A stretch of DNA of 54,126 bases from Bacteroidota bacterium. Lineage in GTDB: Bacteria; Bacteroidota; Ignavibacteria; OLB7. Shown in pieces: positions 35,582 through 44,864 of the stretch. Position numbers and translations under genes: made by a program. Under the pieces are notes generated by a model. It was not told the origin of the DNA, searched no databases, and was given only the letters and a program-made list of their open reading frames with translations. Within the stretch, counting starts at the first letter, position 1. Each line of letters starts with the position of its first letter. The stretch is taken from positions 1 through 54,126 of the forward strand of contig JAFDZV010000011.1 in the NCBI GenBank assembly GCA_018266795.1, given 5' to 3'.

Positions 35582-38500
35582 CTACGGCACCACCGCCACC
35601 TTCTGCGGCTCCGAGGTGAAGGAGCTCCCATCGGAGGCGGTTCCCTCAACGATGTAGAGATAGACTCCCGGCACAACCTTCTCTCCCGCATCGCCCATGC
35701 CGTCCCACGCCACGCCGCCGTTTCCCTCCGTCTCATCCAGCATGCGAATCAGCTTGCCGGACTGCGTGAAGATCCGCACGCGTGCAATCCGCGTCAGCCC
35801 CGCAAATGTGACACTTCCGTCCTTCAGCAGCGAATAGGGCTGCGGGTATGCCATAACGTGATCCAGGCTCGCGGCCGTGATGTTCAGCCCCACGATGCTT
35901 CCAGCGCCGTCGTTGATCAGTCGCCCGTCAATCGATCGCACGTTGGTGACCGTGATGGTGTACAGCCGCCCGAAGGCTCCCACCGGATAGTCGCCCCGCA
36001 GCGCCAGCAGAACCCGGTCCGGATGCGCCGGATCCGCCGCCGCGCTCGTGAACGTTCCGCCGGGCGCCATCACGTAGTTGCCAATGGTCCCGGCCGTGGC
36101 CGGATCCACCGGTGCATTGAAATCGATCGCGATCGTGTCCCGGCCAATCAGCAGCGCCCGCGTTGCAATGAAGCGTTCTCCCGGCAACTCGCTCTCCGGC
36201 ATCCGGACGCCCGAGGCCGTAAACGAGTCCGCAGGCGTATCGAACAGATCGCGCAGCATCCACGATGCATGCACGGCCAACGTGTCGCCGGAGGCCGGCC
36301 GGCCAAGCGTAACGATGAAGCTGTTCGCGTCGGCGGCAACCACCGTTGCGACATCACGTTCCGCTCCGTCCGGCACGGAGCGAACAACGAACGCCCCCGG
36401 CCTGTAGAGCATGCTCTTCATGGGAGCGCTCATCACAACGCGCAGGGCCGCATCGCTCATCGCCTCCACGTGCACCACATGCGGAGGTGCATGCGTGAAG
36501 ACGAGCACGGCGCTGCTCAGCAGGCTGTCGTTCGGATCCAGCGCGGTGTTCCGTGCAGTGACGATGTAGTAGTAGAACTTCTCCCGCTCCAGCCGCGCGC
36601 CGGAGAGCGCAACGAATCCGGTGTCGCGAATCGACGTACCGGACGTGCGCGCCACGGAATCGAAGTGGATTACGCCGGACGCACCGTCGCGCACTCCGCG
36701 ATAGAGCGTATAGAATTCCGTTCCGGCCGAGGCATTCCACTCCAGAAAAACGGTGGAATCGTTCTCCGCCCATCCCTGGAACCCGGCCGGTGCGGCCGGT
36801 CCGCGATAGGTGGAGTTGATCTGATAGAAGTGCGTCAGCGAACCGTCGCCGATGCCGAGCTCCGGAACGCCGTCACCGTCGATGTCCGCAATCAACGGGC
36901 GGTTCGCGATAACGCCCTCCGTGTACCAGAGCGGGCGCATCGTCCCAAGGGCGGCGTCCCACGTCAGCACATAGAGATTGGGATAGAAGGCCAGCACCAC
37001 CTCGTCACCCGGGCGGGTGTCCAGGTTGCCTGCCGCAACGCCGCTGAAGAGAAGGAACGGAAGCGTAGGCCGAACGTAGGCGATGCTGTCGCGCCAGATC
37101 ATCGTGGCGTTGCCGCTGTTGTCGAACCGGAAGGCCTTCACAGTCCAGAGCGGCGGAGCATAGGTGTGCGCGGCATCCAGCCCCGTGCGTGCGTGGTAGG
37201 CAACAATCGCCTCCGCCCTCCCGTCGCCATCCAGATCGGCGGCGGCAACGAACTCGCTCCCTCCTTCGCCGTCGTTCACATCGGTCCACATCGTTCGATA
37301 CGAACCATCGCCGTTGCGCTTGTAGATCGTGAAGTCCGCATCGTCATCGCCGATCAGAATGTCCGGCACGCCGTCGCCATCGAAGTCCGCAACCGCCGCC
37401 TCCGGCGGACCATACTTGTTCCGGGAATCGCCGGCTGCCGGCGGCGTGTTGTTGGTGAGTGTGGCGGTCCGCACAAGGGTGTCGCCCCGAACGCGGGCAA
37501 CGTAGTAGTACGCCGGATCTGCATCGCCGTTGTCCGTCCGCGCAAGCACCTCGTCGCGTCCGTCTCCGTCCAGGTCATGCAGGCAATCGGCCCAGAAGTC
37601 ACCAGATGTGGTATCCACCAGCATCGGATGCCCCAGCAGGTTGGAACCCGGCGCCGTCTGCGAGTAGAGCGCACCGGCCCCGCCAGCCTGCAGAAGGAGT
37701 TGATGCAGACCGTTTCCGTCAACGTCGCCGAACGACCGGGGAATCCACTGCGCCGCCAGCGAATCGCGCTGCACGAACGCCTTGCCGTTGAAGGAGTAGA
37801 TCACCACGGGGCCGTAGGAGCCATCCACAAATCTGTTCATCGCAACACATGGCCTGCCATCGCCGAACAGTTGCGGCGCCCGGTTCACCATGAATCCGTA
37901 CGGAAGCGTGTAGTCGCGCGCGGCAAGGGTGGTCAGCGGGAAGGCGTCCGCTTCTCGCAGAATGGAAAGCGGCCCGGCAGGCGATCCTATCAGCGTGGTA
38001 TCGCCAGCGCGGGAGCTCAACTCGATGTAGGCGTCGTACGGCCGGCCGCGCTCCATCTCCTCGTTCGTTAGGAACAGCACATGATTCTCCTCCCATCCGG
38101 AGAGTTCGGCCTCGTTGGCCACCGGCAGGTACTGCGCCCCTGCAACACCTGCCGGACGGAGCCAGGCACGCAACAGCGAGGGCTGCTCCGTTGTAACCGT
38201 GATCGCAATCGCGCGCTGCTCGAAGCGCCACACATTCCGAACGGCGTAGGAGGCAATCACCGGCCGCGCCGCGTTCAGCATCATGCGCACCCGCCGCTCC
38301 GTGGCGTGCCCGTCGGCCTGCCGCACGGCCAGCCGGAGCGTATAGACGCCGCTCGCATAGCCGGCGGCGCTAAACCGGGCCAGCGTATCCCTCACAACCC
38401 CCTGCGTCGCCGGGGGGGCGAGTGCCGTCCAGTTCTTCGGGTCGTCCCCGGCACCGATAAAGACCTGCCACGATTCCAGGATCGGTGAGAACGCGGAGCC

Positions 38501-39991
38501 GATTACGGCCACCATGTCCGTTCCGTTGATGCCGGCATCTCCTCCCGGCGATTGAATCGCCACCTCCGGAGGACCGGGGAACTCCACTGCACGGCGCACG
38601 TTCAAACGCCCGGCGCCGAACTCGATATCCCATCCGCTTCGTCCACGATCGTCCGCACTCAGTTCCAGCGCCGCGCGAATCTCGTCCGGCCGCCATCCCG
38701 GATGCCTGGAAAGAAGAAGTGCGGCCGCAGCCGCGACATAGGGCGTTGAAAACGACGTGCCGCTCACGCTCCTGTAGGCACCGTTGCGCGCCGTGGTGAT
38801 GATATCGTTCCCCGGTGCGGTCAGCGAGAGCTGCGAGCCGTAGCTGGTGAACGGCGCCAGATAGTCGTTGCGGTCCGAGGCTCCAACGGCGATCACTTCG
38901 GGAAAGCTTGCGGGGTAGTGCGGATCGATTCCCCCTTCGTTGCCGCTGGCAGCCACTACCACCACACCACGCTGATAGGCATAGCGGATGGCATCGTGCA
39001 GAAGCGGCGACGCATAGTAGTCGCCGAAACTCAGATTCAGCACGCGAACGCCCCGCTCGACGCCGTACACGATGGCGGCGGCAATGTCATCATCCTCCGC
39101 ATCGCCGCCGGCATCGAACGCCCGGAGGGGCAGCAGACGGCAGCCCGGAGCAAGGCCGGCGATGCCGATACGATTGTTCCGCCGGGCGGCGATCACGCCG
39201 GCCACATTGGTCCCGTGCCCAAGCTCGTCATCGGGCACCGGATCGCGCTCGCTCCAGTCGCCGGCATTGCGCACCGTCTGGTCCACGAAGTCGTAGCCGG
39301 CAACATCGTCCACGAACCCGTTGCCATCCTGATCGATGCCGTCCAGGTCGCCGCTCACGCCGTTGCGGCGCTCCGTGGAGGGCCAGGGATCGAACCGCCC
39401 GTTGCCGTTGATATCCTCTGCGCGATTGATCGCCACGGCACCCTGAAGATCCGGCTGGTCCTGGTCGATGCCGGTGTCCACAACGCCGATGATGATCGTG
39501 CTGTCTCCGGTGGTGAGGTTCCACGCCCCCTCCGCCTCCACCTTCGCAAGCGCCCACTGCTCCGCGTAGAGCGAATCGTTCGGAGCGGCATCGATATGGT
39601 AGCGATGATTCTCGAACGCGGACTCCACCAGCGGCGACCCGCGCAGCGCCGCAAGCCATGCCGTTGTGGAGGCCCCAGACGTCTGAAGGACCACATACCG
39701 GTCCAACCCGGCCGCGGCCAGCGGCGCGCGCGTGTTGGAAGCGGGAACTACTGTCCGCACCGAAGGAATGCTCCCCCCTGGAACGACCGTCGCAAGCGCC
39801 TCGCGCGCCGACTTCGGCGTAATACCGGGCGCCAGACGAACGATGATGGAATGTGATGGGTTGCCTTGTGCCGAAAGCGGCCGGCCGGGAACCAGTGCGC
39901 CGAGAAGCGCGGCAACGAGCCCGATTGCCAGGGCCGGAATGCGCAACGGACGCCGATGGATTGGGTTGGAGGGAACGAAGCTAGGGTTCAC
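35582..39991 (-). CDS. Subtilisin-like (S8) exported protease with FG-GAP and FlgD-like regions
   Basis: From GTG 39991 the protein has 1,469 residues; ATG 40165 would add 58 residues of low plausibility. The signal peptide ends near GRPLSAQG. A protease inhibitor-like prodomain follows (SIIVRLAPGITPKSA). The S8 domain has Asp172 in IGVVDTGID, His259 in LGHGTNVAG, Asn351 in AASGNEG and Ser413 in VSGTSFSTPYVAAAAAL. Then come Ig-like segments, FG-GAP/VCBS repeats (ADFDGDGVPDILIG, ADLDGDGRAEAIV, ADIDGDGVPELGIG), a fibronectin III-like part, and a C-terminal FlgD-like domain (VRIFTQSGKLIRML, GEKVVPGVYLYIVEG) of the kind used for T9SS export. All catalytic residues are present, so it should be active outside the cell. 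It is last in a same-strand run from the sigma factor at 44371. Confidence 0.9.
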   Translation of the reverse strand: MNPSFVPSNPIHRRPLRIPALAIGLVAALLGALVPGRPLSAQGNPSHSIIVRLAPGITPKSAREALATVVPGGSIPSVRTVVPASNTRAPLAAAGLDRYVVLQTSGASTTAWLAALRGSPLVESAFENHRYHIDAAPNDSLYAEQWALAKVEAEGAWNLTTGDSTIIIGVVDTGIDQDQPDLQGAVAINRAEDINGNGRFDPWPSTERRNGVSGDLDGIDQDGNGFVDDVAGYDFVDQTVRNAGDWSERDPVPDDELGHGTNVAGVIAARRNNRIGIAGLAPGCRLLPLRAFDAGGDAEDDDIAAAIVYGVERGVRVLNLSFGDYYASPLLHDAIRYAYQRGVVVVAASGNEGGIDPHYPASFPEVIAVGASDRNDYLAPFTSYGSQLSLTAPGNDIITTARNGAYRSVSGTSFSTPYVAAAAALLLSRHPGWRPDEIRAALELSADDRGRSGWDIEFGAGRLNVRRAVEFPGPPEVAIQSPGGDAGINGTDMVAVIGSAFSPILESWQVFIGAGDDPKNWTALAPPATQGVVRDTLARFSAAGYASGVYTLRLAVRQADGHATERRVRMMLNAARPVIASYAVRNVWRFEQRAIAITVTTEQPSLLRAWLRPAGVAGAQYLPVANEAELSGWEENHVLFLTNEEMERGRPYDAYIELSSRAGDTTLIGSPAGPLSILREADAFPLTTLAARDYTLPYGFMVNRAPQLFGDGRPCVAMNRFVDGSYGPVVIYSFNGKAFVQRDSLAAQWIPRSFGDVDGNGLHQLLLQAGGAGALYSQTAPGSNLLGHPMLVDTTSGDFWADCLHDLDGDGRDEVLARTDNGDADPAYYYVARVRGDTLVRTATLTNNTPPAAGDSRNKYGPPEAAVADFDGDGVPDILIGDDDADFTIYKRNGDGSYRTMWTDVNDGEGGSEFVAAADLDGDGRAEAIVAYHARTGLDAAHTYAPPLWTVKAFRFDNSGNATMIWRDSIAYVRPTLPFLLFSGVAAGNLDTRPGDEVVLAFYPNLYVLTWDAALGTMRPLWYTEGVIANRPLIADIDGDGVPELGIGDGSLTHFYQINSTYRGPAAPAGFQGWAENDSTVFLEWNASAGTEFYTLYRGVRDGASGVIHFDSVARTSGTSIRDTGFVALSGARLEREKFYYYIVTARNTALDPNDSLLSSAVLVFTHAPPHVVHVEAMSDAALRVVMSAPMKSMLYRPGAFVVRSVPDGAERDVATVVAADANSFIVTLGRPASGDTLAVHASWMLRDLFDTPADSFTASGVRMPESELPGERFIATRALLIGRDTIAIDFNAPVDPATAGTIGNYVMAPGGTFTSAAADPAHPDRVLLALRGDYPVGAFGRLYTITVTNVRSIDGRLINDGAGSIVGLNITAASLDHVMAYPQPYSLLKDGSVTFAGLTRIARVRIFTQSGKLIRMLDETEGNGGVAWDGMGDAGEKVVPGVYLYIVEGTASDGSSFTSEPQKVAVVP

Positions 39992-40204
39992 GCAGCAAAG
40001 TAACACTGCGAAGGCGGTGCCGCGCAAGGGGACGCTCGTTGCCAGACAGGGTCTCCCCCGGCAATGGTGCCGCCCGGCCCTGCACCGGAGATCAACGGCC
40101 CCATGCGCGCCGGATGGCATGGGACCGTTGAAATTCTCCGGGGCAACGTTAGCTGCCGCATCCAACGCGGCGCGTCAAACGGCGCGCATCAGAGACATCA
40201 CGCG

Positions 40205-41359
40205 CTAGTCGCGCGGCCTGGCGGCAAGCTGTTGTTTCCTCAGCATCAGCTTGCGAAGCGAATCGTTCTTCATCAACTCGGTACCGGATACCCATTCCGG
40301 CGGCTTGCCGAAATGTGATGCTGTAAGCGCGGAGAAGAATTGCGACAGAGACAGGTTCTGCCGGCGCAGTGTATCCACGAACTCGAGCTCCGAGACATTG
40401 AAGTAGTTCGTGTACGGCGTCACCGACTCACGGCGGTCATTGCGCCCGGTCATATTGCCGAATTGATCCATCTTGGATTCCGGCACACCCAGATAGGAAG
40501 CGAGGTACTTCCGGAGCTGAACCTGCCCCGTCCGCACATAGTTATCCGGCATCTGATCGAACGGGCCGTCGAACCAGTTGTTTGCCGCAGTGTTGAATGC
40601 GTTTACGCCGAACAGAAGCTTGCGGTTGGTAACGGTGTCCACATAGAATACGAACTCCGTCCGGTCGCCCACAACAATGTTCTGCGCCAGGGCCGTGAAC
40701 GATTCCGGCACAAATCCCTCCTCGTTCAGAACCCAGTATAGCTTGTTGCTCGTCTTGTTGAAGATCAGCGCAAAGCGCAGGCCGGACTCATCGAAGCACG
40801 GCCCCACATACTGCTCGTCCGGCAACAGCGTGAAGTTCTTCGGGAGGCGTACGTCCTCTTTGAAGAAGTTGAAGACAACGCGCTTCTCGTGGTAGGTCAC
40901 GGCGTATTTGAAGTCATCGATCTTCTCCACCTTGACGCCGTCCATCGAGCCGAATGTGTGCGCGATGATCAGCGGATCGTGACCGCGCCCGGAGAGGCGA
41001 TCTTCGTGCACCGGCGAGTAACTGATGCCAATCAGGCCGCTGTCCAGCTTGTCGGCAGCGAGCTGAAGAGCGCCGGCAAAAGTCTTGCCGCGTACCGCCG
41101 TCCGGAAATAGTAGTAGTTCTCCGATGGATATACCGTCACCTGATCGTTGAGCGATTCGAATACCATTCTGAACGCATCGCGGACGCTGAGAAGGTTTTC
41201 GTTCTGGTACAGACCATTGATAAAGCTCTCGTTGGTAATAAGACGCTGGCGAGGCATCTGCGGCTCCGGTTGCCGCCCCGCCCGTACAAGCAGAACACCG
41301 GCCAGAATACCAACGCCGATAACGACCGTACCGAGGATCATTGTTTGTTTACCGCGCAT
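40205..41359 (-). CDS. Membrane-anchored protein of unknown family, paralogue B
   Basis: From ATG 41359, with AGGGGG about seven bases upstream, the protein has 384 residues. A single hydrophobic segment (MILGTVVIGVGILAGVLLV) is a transmembrane anchor or uncleaved signal. The exported part shares a chain of motifs with the neighbour at 41467-42570: VTVYPSENYYYF, then DDFKYAVTYHEKRVVFNFF, FDESGLRF, LYWVLNEEGFVPESF, VVGDRTEFVFY and NNWFDGPFDQMPDNYV. I do not recognise the family. Both copies end with a variable basic or Lys-rich tail (here LRKLMLRKQQLAARPRD). The order of genes in the run (sigma factor, lipoprotein, A, B, protease) suggests shared expression. Confidence 0.7.
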   Translation of the reverse strand: MRGKQTMILGTVVIGVGILAGVLLVRAGRQPEPQMPRQRLITNESFINGLYQNENLLSVRDAFRMVFESLNDQVTVYPSENYYYFRTAVRGKTFAGALQLAADKLDSGLIGISYSPVHEDRLSGRGHDPLIIAHTFGSMDGVKVEKIDDFKYAVTYHEKRVVFNFFKEDVRLPKNFTLLPDEQYVGPCFDESGLRFALIFNKTSNKLYWVLNEEGFVPESFTALAQNIVVGDRTEFVFYVDTVTNRKLLFGVNAFNTAANNWFDGPFDQMPDNYVRTGQVQLRKYLASYLGVPESKMDQFGNMTGRNDRRESVTPYTNYFNVSELEFVDTLRRQNLSLSQFFSALTASHFGKPPEWVSGTELMKNDSLRKLMLRKQQLAARPRD

Positions 41360-41466
41360 GATGTGCCCCCTTCGATGTACTTGAGCCAGTCGGCTGTGAG
41401 ATAGTTGTCGCCGTATCGCAGCCATGGACGAGGGCGCGACCGGCAGGATTCTCCGCATCGTCCGTC

Positions 41467-42570
41467 CTACTTCGCGTGCACGCCCTTGTAGTAGTCCTTC
41501 GGCACGTGATACTCCTGCGTGGTAATACGCTTGTAGAAGTCGTTCGGCGGCATGTTGGCGGCCTTGCAACTGTCCACGAAGTGGAGCTCATCCTTGTTGA
41601 AGTAGACGATATATGGAGCAACGGGAACGCGCGCGTTGTCGTTGTTGAGGAAGTGGCCGTACTTGTCGATCTGTGTTCCCTGGAAACCGTAATGTTCGTT
41701 GAGATAATCCTCAACCTTTACCAATCCCTCCTTCACATAGTTGTCCGGCATGTGATCGAACGGGCCGTCGTACCAGTTGTTGGTGAGAACGTTTTCGCCC
41801 CGGACACCAACGAGAATTTTCCGGTTGTTGACGGAATCCTGATAGAATGCCATTTCGGTTCGGTCGCCGACTACCACGCTCGAGTTCGGATATGCCGGTG
41901 CAAAGGTCTCCGGAACGAAGCTGTCTTCGTTCAGCACCCAGAACAGGTGGCGCTTCGGCTTGTTGAAGCAGAGGAAGAAACGGAGCCCGGACTCGTCGAA
42001 CGTAGGCCCAACAAACTCCTCGTCCGGCGTCAGCTTCGCCTTCACGGGAGCGGTAACGGAATCGCGATAGAAGTTGAAGATCACGCGCTTGTCGTGGTAG
42101 GTTACCTCGTAGCGGAAGTTGTTGATCTTCTTCACCCAGAGACTGTCGTTCTGCGACATCGTGCAGGAGCTTCCGTGCATGTGGAAATATTTCTGACGCG
42201 AGCGCTCCTCCGGCTTCTCGGCATACCCGAACTGGAGGATGCCGTCATCGATCTTGTGCGCAAGAAGGCCGATGGAACCGGCCAGAACCTTTCCGCATGC
42301 CGTGAACTGGAAGTAGTAGTAATTCTCCGACGGATATACCGTTACTTCGGGATCGAGGCAGTCGTAGACGTATGCGAACACCGTCTTTGGGTTGTTCAAG
42401 TCCAGGGCGTTGTACAGGCCGTCAACGTAATCGTTGTTCGTGTAGAACGAGCGCAACGCCCGATGGTTCATGGTGGCGGCCGGCGAGGGCTTCAGTACGA
42501 CATAGGCCCCCATCGTTATGATCACGACTGCCACGATGCTGGTGATTGCCAGACCCGATATGTGCTTCAT
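41467..42570 (-). CDS. Membrane-anchored protein of unknown family, paralogue A
   Basis: From ATG 42570, with GGAG seven bases upstream, the protein has 367 residues. A hydrophobic segment (GLAITSIVAVVIITMGAYVVL) at residues 5-25 anchors it. The exported part has VTVYPSENYYYFQF, then NNFRYEVTYHDKRVIFNFY, FDESGLRFFLCF, LFWVLNEDSFVPETF, VVGDRTEMAFY and NNWYDGPFDHMPDNYV, matching paralogue B at 40205-41359 in the same order. Outside these blocks the two differ widely, so the duplication is old. Unlike B it carries several cysteines (C92/C115-type pairs in the first third), which might form a disulfide. The family is not recognised. 107 bases separate it from paralogue B. Confidence 0.7.
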   Translation of the reverse strand: MKHISGLAITSIVAVVIITMGAYVVLKPSPAATMNHRALRSFYTNNDYVDGLYNALDLNNPKTVFAYVYDCLDPEVTVYPSENYYYFQFTACGKVLAGSIGLLAHKIDDGILQFGYAEKPEERSRQKYFHMHGSSCTMSQNDSLWVKKINNFRYEVTYHDKRVIFNFYRDSVTAPVKAKLTPDEEFVGPTFDESGLRFFLCFNKPKRHLFWVLNEDSFVPETFAPAYPNSSVVVGDRTEMAFYQDSVNNRKILVGVRGENVLTNNWYDGPFDHMPDNYVKEGLVKVEDYLNEHYGFQGTQIDKYGHFLNNDNARVPVAPYIVYFNKDELHFVDSCKAANMPPNDFYKRITTQEYHVPKDYYKGVHAK

Positions 42571-42789
42571 GGTCATTCTCCAAATGAGTTGATGAATCCG
42601 ATGGCAACGATGCGCGCGACACACTGCACACTCGTGGAGCGGGCCCAATCACCAGCCACGGCATCATACGTCGGAAAGGAATCGGGAGGAATGCCGGGCA
42701 CTCCCCCCGACTTCGTCATCATGAAACAGAAACCCGACCGTGCGTCTGCGATCGCGACAACGCAGCGGTAACGAATCTGAAATTCATTC

Positions 42790-43476
42790 TCAGCGGAACT
42801 GATTCTTCAGATCAGCCGGAATTGCAGCCGTATCGATCGGTGCAGCCTCGTAGAACGTAGCGCTGGGCCCGGTCTCGATATGCTTGCCGCCCACAGGAAT
42901 GTAGGTGGTGGTGATACCGTCGTGCTTCCATACCGAGCCGGTATCGGTCGGATCGAAGTACATGGTCTGGTACGGTCCGTTCGTGATGTGCCACATCGGA
43001 ACCCAGCTCGTTGCATTCGGTCCGGCTTCCTCGTGAAATTGTTCGCCGGGTCCGATCTGCGTTGGATCCGGTGAATAATACGTGGCCCACGAGCCGGAAC
43101 CGATATGCCACCACTGCGTACCGTTGCCATCGGTGTAATACGTGAAGACACCATCATGAGCCATATTGAAATGGCGTGAGTAGGTAGGAATCTTCTCATG
43201 GAAGGCAACCGAATCCACCTTCTTTACGGTATCAACGCCAATGCCCGGCGCCTGGCCGTCCAGCAACTCACGAATGGGAATTGCTGCGTCGCTCATCTTG
43301 CGCGGCGAGAGCAGTCCCTTGAACGATGTCATCACCGTCTTTGCACGGCCTGGGTTGGTGAGCAGGTTGTTATCGACCGGACTCGCCACAGAGTCGTTGC
43401 AGGCCATAATGGCCGAGCCCATGCCCGCAACAACCGCTGCCGCGGTCACCCACGCAAAAATGCCATTGATCTTCAT
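42790..43476 (-). CDS. Tryptophan-rich putative lipoprotein with WHI repeats
   Basis: From ATG 43476, with AGAGG six bases upstream, the protein has 228 residues. The N-terminus (WVTAAAVVAGMGSAIMAC) ends in a plausible lipobox IMAC, followed by NDSVASPVDNN. Residues about 120-215 contain two imperfect units: WWHIGSGSWATYYSPDPT, then EEAGPNATSW; and MWHITNGPYQTMYFDPT, then ETGPSATFYE. The repeat core is W-H-I-x-x-G-x-x-x-T-x-Y-x-x-D-P-T, followed by a G-P-x-A-T loop. No known family is recognised. It stands between the sigma factor and the paired paralogues A and B, on the same strand. Surface location is inferred from the lipobox. Confidence 0.65.
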   Translation of the reverse strand: MKINGIFAWVTAAAVVAGMGSAIMACNDSVASPVDNNLLTNPGRAKTVMTSFKGLLSPRKMSDAAIPIRELLDGQAPGIGVDTVKKVDSVAFHEKIPTYSRHFNMAHDGVFTYYTDGNGTQWWHIGSGSWATYYSPDPTQIGPGEQFHEEAGPNATSWVPMWHITNGPYQTMYFDPTDTGSVWKHDGITTTYIPVGGKHIETGPSATFYEAAPIDTAAIPADLKNQFR

Positions 43477-43774
43477 GGCGTACCTCTTGGTGTTTGTGAG
43501 AGCGCGAATTGCGCCCAAGTGGGTTAGTTACCAACACTGTCGACAAGTGTCGGAGTCTTCTGATGTCGGGAATGGATATATCGATCCCTCCCGATGCAAT
43601 TCTCCGGCTGGTACGTGTGTTTAATAGTTCCAAACATCGGGTCCTGCCATGCCTGCAGACGAAGCAGCACCCTCGAATTCCGATAGGGACTGTTATGAAG
43701 GGGGAAAGCGGTGAGGTTGGCAGAACTACGAAAGCCCGCCATTGCGTGATCGAGAAATTGTCCTTCGAGTATTG

Positions 43775-44371
43775 TTACTGGCTCAGTGTGGCAACGCGCC
43801 ACTCCTCCTGCTGCCACAATTCACGCATCTCAACGCAACCACGTTGAACGCGCTTATATGCTGCGGCCCTGGAACAGCCCAGTTGTATAGCAATCTCGTC
43901 CGCCGTATATCCTTCGAAGTGAAGTTGAACGGCCTCGGCCAGATTATTCGACAGATAGCTCAGCAGCGCATTGTAGGTAAGGAGATCGTTCAGTTCTTCG
44001 GCAGGTTCCGCGCCAACGTCGCCATACCGAAGTCCTGTCTGCGAGGATGTGAGCGAGGTGCCTTCCTGATCGTGCGCTTCGACGGTTTCACGAACCCGTA
44101 CCAATCGCTTCAATGCGTGCGCCAACTCGCGCGAAGCGGTTGTGTAGATCCAGGAGTAGATGGTGCGCGGATTGATTTCGCTGCGCATCGGCCGGTGCTC
44201 ATACAGCCTGCACACGGCTTCCTGCACGGCATCCCGAATTGAATCGAGGGAGACGCCGCGAAAACGGTGAACAAGCGAACGGCGTGCAACAGCGCATATG
44301 ATCTCGAACGACGTAGTGTCCAGCAAGACCGTTTGCGGAACCTGGTAGTCCGCCTCGACAGAGTACTGCAT
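43775..44371 (-). CDS. ECF-like sigma-70 family RNA polymerase sigma factor
   Basis: This 198-residue protein starts at ATG 44371 behind a strong GAGGAGAGG site. Region 2 is at about residues 20-95: FEIICAVARRSLVHRF, SLDSIRDAVQEAVCRLYEHRP, then TIYSWIYTTASRELAHALKR, the last resembling the W-I-Y-x-I-A motif of ECF factors. Region 4 follows at 130-190 (LTYNALLSYLSNNLAEAVQL, EGYTADEIAIQLGCSRAAAYKRV), the helix-turn-helix that reads the -35 element. The linker is acidic and glycine-poor. No anti-sigma gene is adjacent. The next genes on the same strand encode exported proteins, so the factor may control surface functions; direct evidence is absent. Confidence 0.85.
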   Translation of the reverse strand: MQYSVEADYQVPQTVLLDTTSFEIICAVARRSLVHRFRGVSLDSIRDAVQEAVCRLYEHRPMRSEINPRTIYSWIYTTASRELAHALKRLVRVRETVEAHDQEGTSLTSSQTGLRYGDVGAEPAEELNDLLTYNALLSYLSNNLAEAVQLHFEGYTADEIAIQLGCSRAAAYKRVQRGCVEMRELWQQEEWRVATLSQ

Positions 44372-44503
44372 GACCTCTCCTCACGGATACGAGCGCGCAT
44401 GGCAATCCCTTCGCGGTTCACGCCGATAGCGCGTCCGAGCTCCTGAACTCCGTTTGTTGTTGTTCGAGCGGGGGCTCTCTGCTAGGAAGTGTTACTACGG
44501 TGG

Positions 44504-44511
44504 CAAACTTA
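44504..44511 (-). promoter_or_regulatory. TAnnTTTG element of the sigma-factor gene
   Basis: TAAGTTTG on the minus strand matches the Bacteroidetes -7 consensus, about 130 bases upstream of the start at 44371. A matching TTTG about 20 bases further upstream is not evident, so this is tentative. Confidence 0.35.
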
Positions 44512-44735
44512 TTTCTTCGGAATCGCCCACTACAGTACATCTTTGTGTACCCGCCCGGCGCCAGTAATTCTTCTCGCGGTTGGTGGATGGTGTTGCGCGA
44601 TGGTAATCCTGTACAAACGTGACACCTCACGCTCTGACAGCGAAAATCCGGTCGCGATGAACTCAGCGGAGCCCGGGGTGCGCGATTTATTCCGGCAGCC
44701 ATCGGCAAGCGGGGGGCACGAACCGCATACTCCTC

Positions 44736-44779
44736 AAAAAAAAGAGATCGGGCGCCCCTTGCTGCATGGGCGCCCGATC
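44736..44779 (-). terminator. Rho-independent terminator of the SPOR gene
   Basis: Perfect 12-base-pair stem GATCGGGCGCCC / GGGCGCCCGATC with a ten-base loop. On the minus strand it is followed by a T-tract (eight A at 44736-44743 on the plus strand). Confidence 0.85.
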
Positions 44780-44802
44780 AATGATGCCGCGTATGTCCGG
44801 AA

Positions 44803-44825
44803 ATCGCGGAGTCGAACTCCGCGAT
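44803..44825 (-). terminator. Compact hairpin of the CGCGGAGT type
   Basis: Perfect ten-base-pair stem ATCGCGGAGT / ACTCCGCGAT with a three-base loop, 40 bases after the stop at 44865. It shares arms with 35418-35435 and precedes the stronger terminator. Confidence 0.5.
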
Positions 44826-44864
44826 AACTGAGAAGAAGGTATCGAGGATCAATCCCCTCCGTCC

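Larger units (their letters stand above)
44372..44864. other. Intergenic region with sigma-gene promoter and terminators
   Basis: It contains a minus-strand promoter motif for the sigma gene, plus two hairpins that end the SPOR gene. No gene is supported. Confidence 0.5.

Noticed and set aside
35486-38071. A plus-strand frame of 861 residues
   Set aside because: It is antisense to the protease gene, whose catalytic triad is clear on the minus strand.
44803-44825. A tRNA T-arm-like sequence (GGAGTTCGACTCC on the minus strand)
   Set aside because: Positions 52 and 62 do not pair when the loop is set as in a tRNA, and no acceptor, D-arm or anticodon arm is found nearby. It is a simple hairpin.
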